NCBI GenBank assembly: GCA_012030815.1
Contig: JAAUVF010000056.1
Location: forward strand, 1 to 6,321
Length of the DNA stretch: 6,321 nt
Direction: 5' to 3'
Origin: Nanobdellota archaeon
GTDB lineage: Archaea; Thermoproteota; Nitrososphaeria; Nitrososphaerales; Nitrosopumilaceae
In this document: positions 5,872-6,321 of the stretch, in pieces
Layout of the letters: every line of letters starts with the position of its first letter
Numbering within the stretch: the stretch's first letter is position 1
Program-made: the position numbers and the translations under genes
The notes under the pieces: model-generated
What the model was told of the DNA's origin: nothing
What the model saw: only the letters and a program-made list of their open reading frames with translations
Database searches by the model: none

Positions 5872-6321
5872 GTGATCCATATATTTAACAAAAAATATCT
5901 TATTCTTTTAATAATTGGATTTGTAATTATTCTGTTTTCTGTTGTCTTGTTATATCAAAATTCAACCATTGATGTACCTCCTATATTATTACCAAAAATG
6001 TATTATCTCAATCTGAATTACATCTCGATGAAAAAAATCCTATAAAAATTGGAATAATACATTCTCTTTCTGGTACTATGGCGATAAGTGAAAAGCCTGT
6101 TGTAGATTCCACTCTTTTAGCAATCGATGAGATAAATGAAAAGGGTGGAATTTTAGGAAGAAAACTAATCCCAATTATTAGTGATGGTAATTCTAATTGG
6201 GATATTTTGCCAAAGAGGCAGAACGTCAAATAGTTGAAGAAAAAGTTGATGTAGTTTTTGGCGGTTGGACTTCTGCAAGTCGTAAGACCATGAAACCAAT
6301 TTTCGAAAATTATGATCATCT
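5872..6321 (+). CDS. UrtA-like periplasmic-binding-domain protein, N-terminal part, two frameshifts, cut by window edge
   Basis: Begins GTG with a short KK-containing head and one hydrophobic helix (residues ~9-28, [20 protein letters not shown]), then a linker and a type 1 periplasmic-binding domain outside the membrane. Domain pattern: [77 protein letters not shown] and GGWTSASRK are close to the urea/short-amide ABC transporter binding proteins UrtA/FmdD. No Cys follows the helix, so it is anchored by the uncleaved helix, not as a lipoprotein. The frame breaks in the A5 run at 5994-5998 (one base more gives [11 protein letters not shown]) and the T4 run at 6205-6208 (one base more gives [16 protein letters not shown]). 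The C-terminus is missing, so a sensor kinase with a UrtA-like input domain cannot be excluded. Confidence 0.82.

Noticed and set aside
6008..6319. Minus-strand open frame of ~103 codons
   Set aside because: Antisense to the UrtA-like domain, which becomes continuous and family-like once two bases are restored.
1..6321. A hidden mobile element, defence system or CRISPR array
   Set aside because: All coding space is explained by housekeeping or small metabolic genes; no terminal repeats, integrase, transposase or spaced repeats were seen.

Overview
The window looks like a compact, AT-rich archaeal chromosome, most likely a marine ammonia-oxidising Nitrososphaerota (Thaumarchaeota, Nitrosopumilus-like). 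The evidence is protein resemblance from memory, short TATA-box promoters about 25-30 bp from start codons, apparently leaderless starts and frequent TTG/GTG starts. No database search was possible, so the genus is an inference.

Layout: (1) 1-376 minus, N-terminus of isoleucyl-tRNA synthetase (ileS), running off the left edge. (2) 459-1708 plus, purD, divergent from ileS across an 82-bp gap with one TATA box per direction. (3) 1705-3123 minus, a folD -> 5-formyltetrahydrofolate cyclo-ligase operon with overlapping genes. (4) 3196-3826 plus, an ABM-domain protein and a small cupin, 1 nt apart. (5) 3823-4440 minus, purN. (6) 4493-5478 plus, a short metallo-beta-lactamase-fold exonuclease, divergent from purN and sharing a palindromic TATA element with it. 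(7) 5475-5711 minus, a 78-residue Cys/His-rich protein. (8) 5872-6321 plus, the N-terminus of a membrane-anchored UrtA-like substrate-binding domain, cut by the right edge.

Four genes form a coherent purine/one-carbon set. PurD makes glycinamide ribonucleotide and PurN formylates it with 10-formyl-THF. FolD produces that cofactor, and the cyclo-ligase returns 5-formyl-THF to the active pool. The other genes have no evident link to this pathway.

Two patterns stand out. First, six genes (ileS, purD, cyclo-ligase, folD, the exonuclease and the UrtA-like gene) are broken by nine single-base losses. Eight of these lie in A/T runs of only 4-5 bases, and adding one base restores a full family-like protein every time. 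Sequencing or assembly error is the likeliest cause, so these genes are annotated as full-length with frameshifts, not as pseudogenes. Second, all three convergent gene pairs end in a 4-nt overlap of their stop codons (CTAA, TTAA, CTAG), leaving no intergenic space. No tRNA, rRNA, CRISPR array, insertion sequence, prophage or defence system was seen, and no stretch over 300 bases lacks a gene.
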